DNA from: [Eubacterium] eligens ATCC 27750
GTDB lineage: Bacteria; Bacillota; Clostridia; Lachnospirales; Lachnospiraceae
Direction of reading: 5' to 3'
NCBI RefSeq assembly: GCF_000146185.1
Contig: NC_012778.1
Location: 875,001 to 939,000, forward strand
Length of the DNA stretch: 64,000 bases
A model generated the notes under the pieces. The model saw only the letters and a list, made by a program, of their open reading frames with translations, did no database searches and was not told the DNA's origin. A program made the position numbers and the translations under genes. Below, piece after piece: positions 63,022 through 64,000 of this stretch; positions within the stretch are counted from its first letter, which is position 1, and each line of letters opens with the position of its first letter.

Positions 63022-64000
63022 ATGAGTTATATTATAACAACTTTAGGAAACCTCGTTCACCAGAGTGCATTCTTCGGACTTACATGGGGTAATTACCTTA
63101 TGGTTCTGGTTGCGTTTGTTTTCCTTTATCTTGCAATTAAAAAAGGATATGAACCTCTGCTCTTAGTACCTATTTCTTTTGGTATGCTTCTTGTAAACCT
63201 TTATCCTGACATTATGTTAGCAATAGAGGATTCAAGTAACGGTGTAGGTGGTTTGTTACATTATTTCTATTTACTTGATGAATGGAGTATTTTACCATCA
63301 CTTATTTTCTTAGGTGTTGGTGCCATGACTGATTTTGGTCCATTGATTGCTAACCCGGCAAGTTTCCTGCTTGGTGCAGCAGCACAGTTTGGTATCTTTG
63401 CAGCATATCTTATGGCTATTCTTATGGGATTCCCAGATAAGGCAGCAGCAGCTATATCAATTATTGGTGGTGCAGATGGTCCTACTTCAATATTCCTTGC
63501 AGGTAAGCTTGGTCAGACTAAATATATGGGACCTATTGCAGTAGCAGCATATTCATATATGTCACTGGTTCCTATTATCCAGCCACCAATTATGAAGCTT
63601 TTAACAACTAAGAAGGAAAGAGAAGTTAAGATGGAACAGTTAAGACCTGTTTCTAAGCTTGAGAAGATTCTTTTCCCTATAGTAGTTACTGTAGTAGTAG
63701 TACTTATTCTTCCTACAACAGCACCACTTGTTGGTATGCTCATGTTAGGTAACCTTTTCAAGGAAAGTGGAGTTGTTAAGCAGCTTGCAGAGACAGCTTC
63801 TAATGCACTTATGTACATAGTTGTTATTATCCTTGGAACATCAGTTGGTGCTACAACAAGTGCAGAAGCATTTCTTAACCTTGATACATTAAAGATTGTT
63901 GCATTAGGACTTATTGCATTCGCATTTGGTACTGCAGCAGGTGTGTTATTTGGTAAGATTATGTGTCTTGTTACACATGGTAAGGTTAATCCGCTTATTG
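63022..64000 (+). CDS. Na+-translocating decarboxylase beta subunit (partial, runs off the end)
   Basis: At least 326 residues, C-terminus outside the window. It is multi-spanning and hydrophobic. Conserved beta-subunit segments are LIFLGVGAMTDFGPLIANP, GGADGPTSIFLAGKL and the YSYMSLVPIIQPPIMKLLT motif, in which Asp, Ser and Tyr residues handle Na+ and carboxybiotin. CGGAGG lies upstream of the ATG at 63022. It completes the alpha-gamma-carrier-beta set. Confidence 0.92.
   Translation, partial: MSYIITTLGNLVHQSAFFGLTWGNYLMVLVAFVFLYLAIKKGYEPLLLVPISFGMLLVNLYPDIMLAIEDSSNGVGGLLHYFYLLDEWSILPSLIFLGVGAMTDFGPLIANPASFLLGAAAQFGIFAAYLMAILMGFPDKAAAAISIIGGADGPTSIFLAGKLGQTKYMGPIAVAAYSYMSLVPIIQPPIMKLLTTKKEREVKMEQLRPVSKLEKILFPIVVTVVVVLILPTTAPLVGMLMLGNLFKESGVVKQLAETASNALMYIVVIILGTSVGATTSAEAFLNLDTLKIVALGLIAFAFGTAAGVLFGKIMCLVTHGKVNPLI

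Overview
The window reads as low-GC Firmicutes DNA. Gene content and family-level resemblance point to a Lachnospiraceae bacterium, and a pectin/uronate-using gut species such as Lachnospira (Eubacterium) eligens is my best guess; no search was run. Protein assignments rest on recognised motifs, gene order and length. Starts were chosen from ribosome-binding-site spacing.

Layout: (1) 1-2541, the 3' part of a 23S rRNA gene, closed by a terminator with no 5S gene in between. (2) 2782-5254, a zinc-ribbon membrane protein and a TPM-domain secreted protein. (3) 5382-20236, an accessory island. A Bce-type two-component pair is followed by an overlapping AgrA/AgrC-like (LytTR/GHKL) pair. Then come six small exported or membrane-anchored proteins in a tandemly duplicated block of about 2.3 kb, a five-gene ABC transporter operon, and a BceAB-like peptide-detoxification transporter behind a BceR-type box. 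Each of the four transcription units of the duplicated block starts with the same 10-bp direct repeat immediately upstream of a sigma-A promoter. (4) 20325-26448, cheV, two unknown genes, hisH-hisF, ung, a COG2426 membrane protein and tRNA-Glu. (5) 26540-38876, the conserved rimP-nusA-ylxR-ylxQ-infB-rbfA-nrnA-truB-ribF-rpsO-pnp information-processing cluster, then a HIT protein and a YebC-family gene; IF2 carries an unusual Asn/Gly/Arg-rich repeat region. (6) 38982-40344, a PilZ protein and a YvyF-like zinc protein. (7) 40413-46228 and 49065-50177, hexuronate catabolism: lacI-uxaC diverging from uxaB-uxaA, with kdgK downstream. (8) 46377-48898, a surface-protein pair behind a promoter whose spacer contains a run of ten G. 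(9) 50433-56478, tRNA-Gly, a 1300-residue Big_2 repeat protein and a TPR/chitobiase-C-like membrane protein. (10) 56534-64000, an NfnAB-like pair, a thiamine diphosphokinase and a biotin-dependent Na+-pumping decarboxylase operon running off the end.

The most interesting system is the island at 5382-20236. A LytTR regulator probably drives arrays of small secreted proteins (promoter and signal peptide nearly identical, mature parts diverged) paired with membrane-anchored partners and co-translated with a transporter. The whole array sits between the two halves of a Bce sensing/detoxification module. This looks like a peptide signalling, bacteriocin or immunity system. The second most interesting signals are the poly-G promoter at 46377-46408 and two unrelated but similarly built palindromic elements (21278-21415 and 37964-38105).
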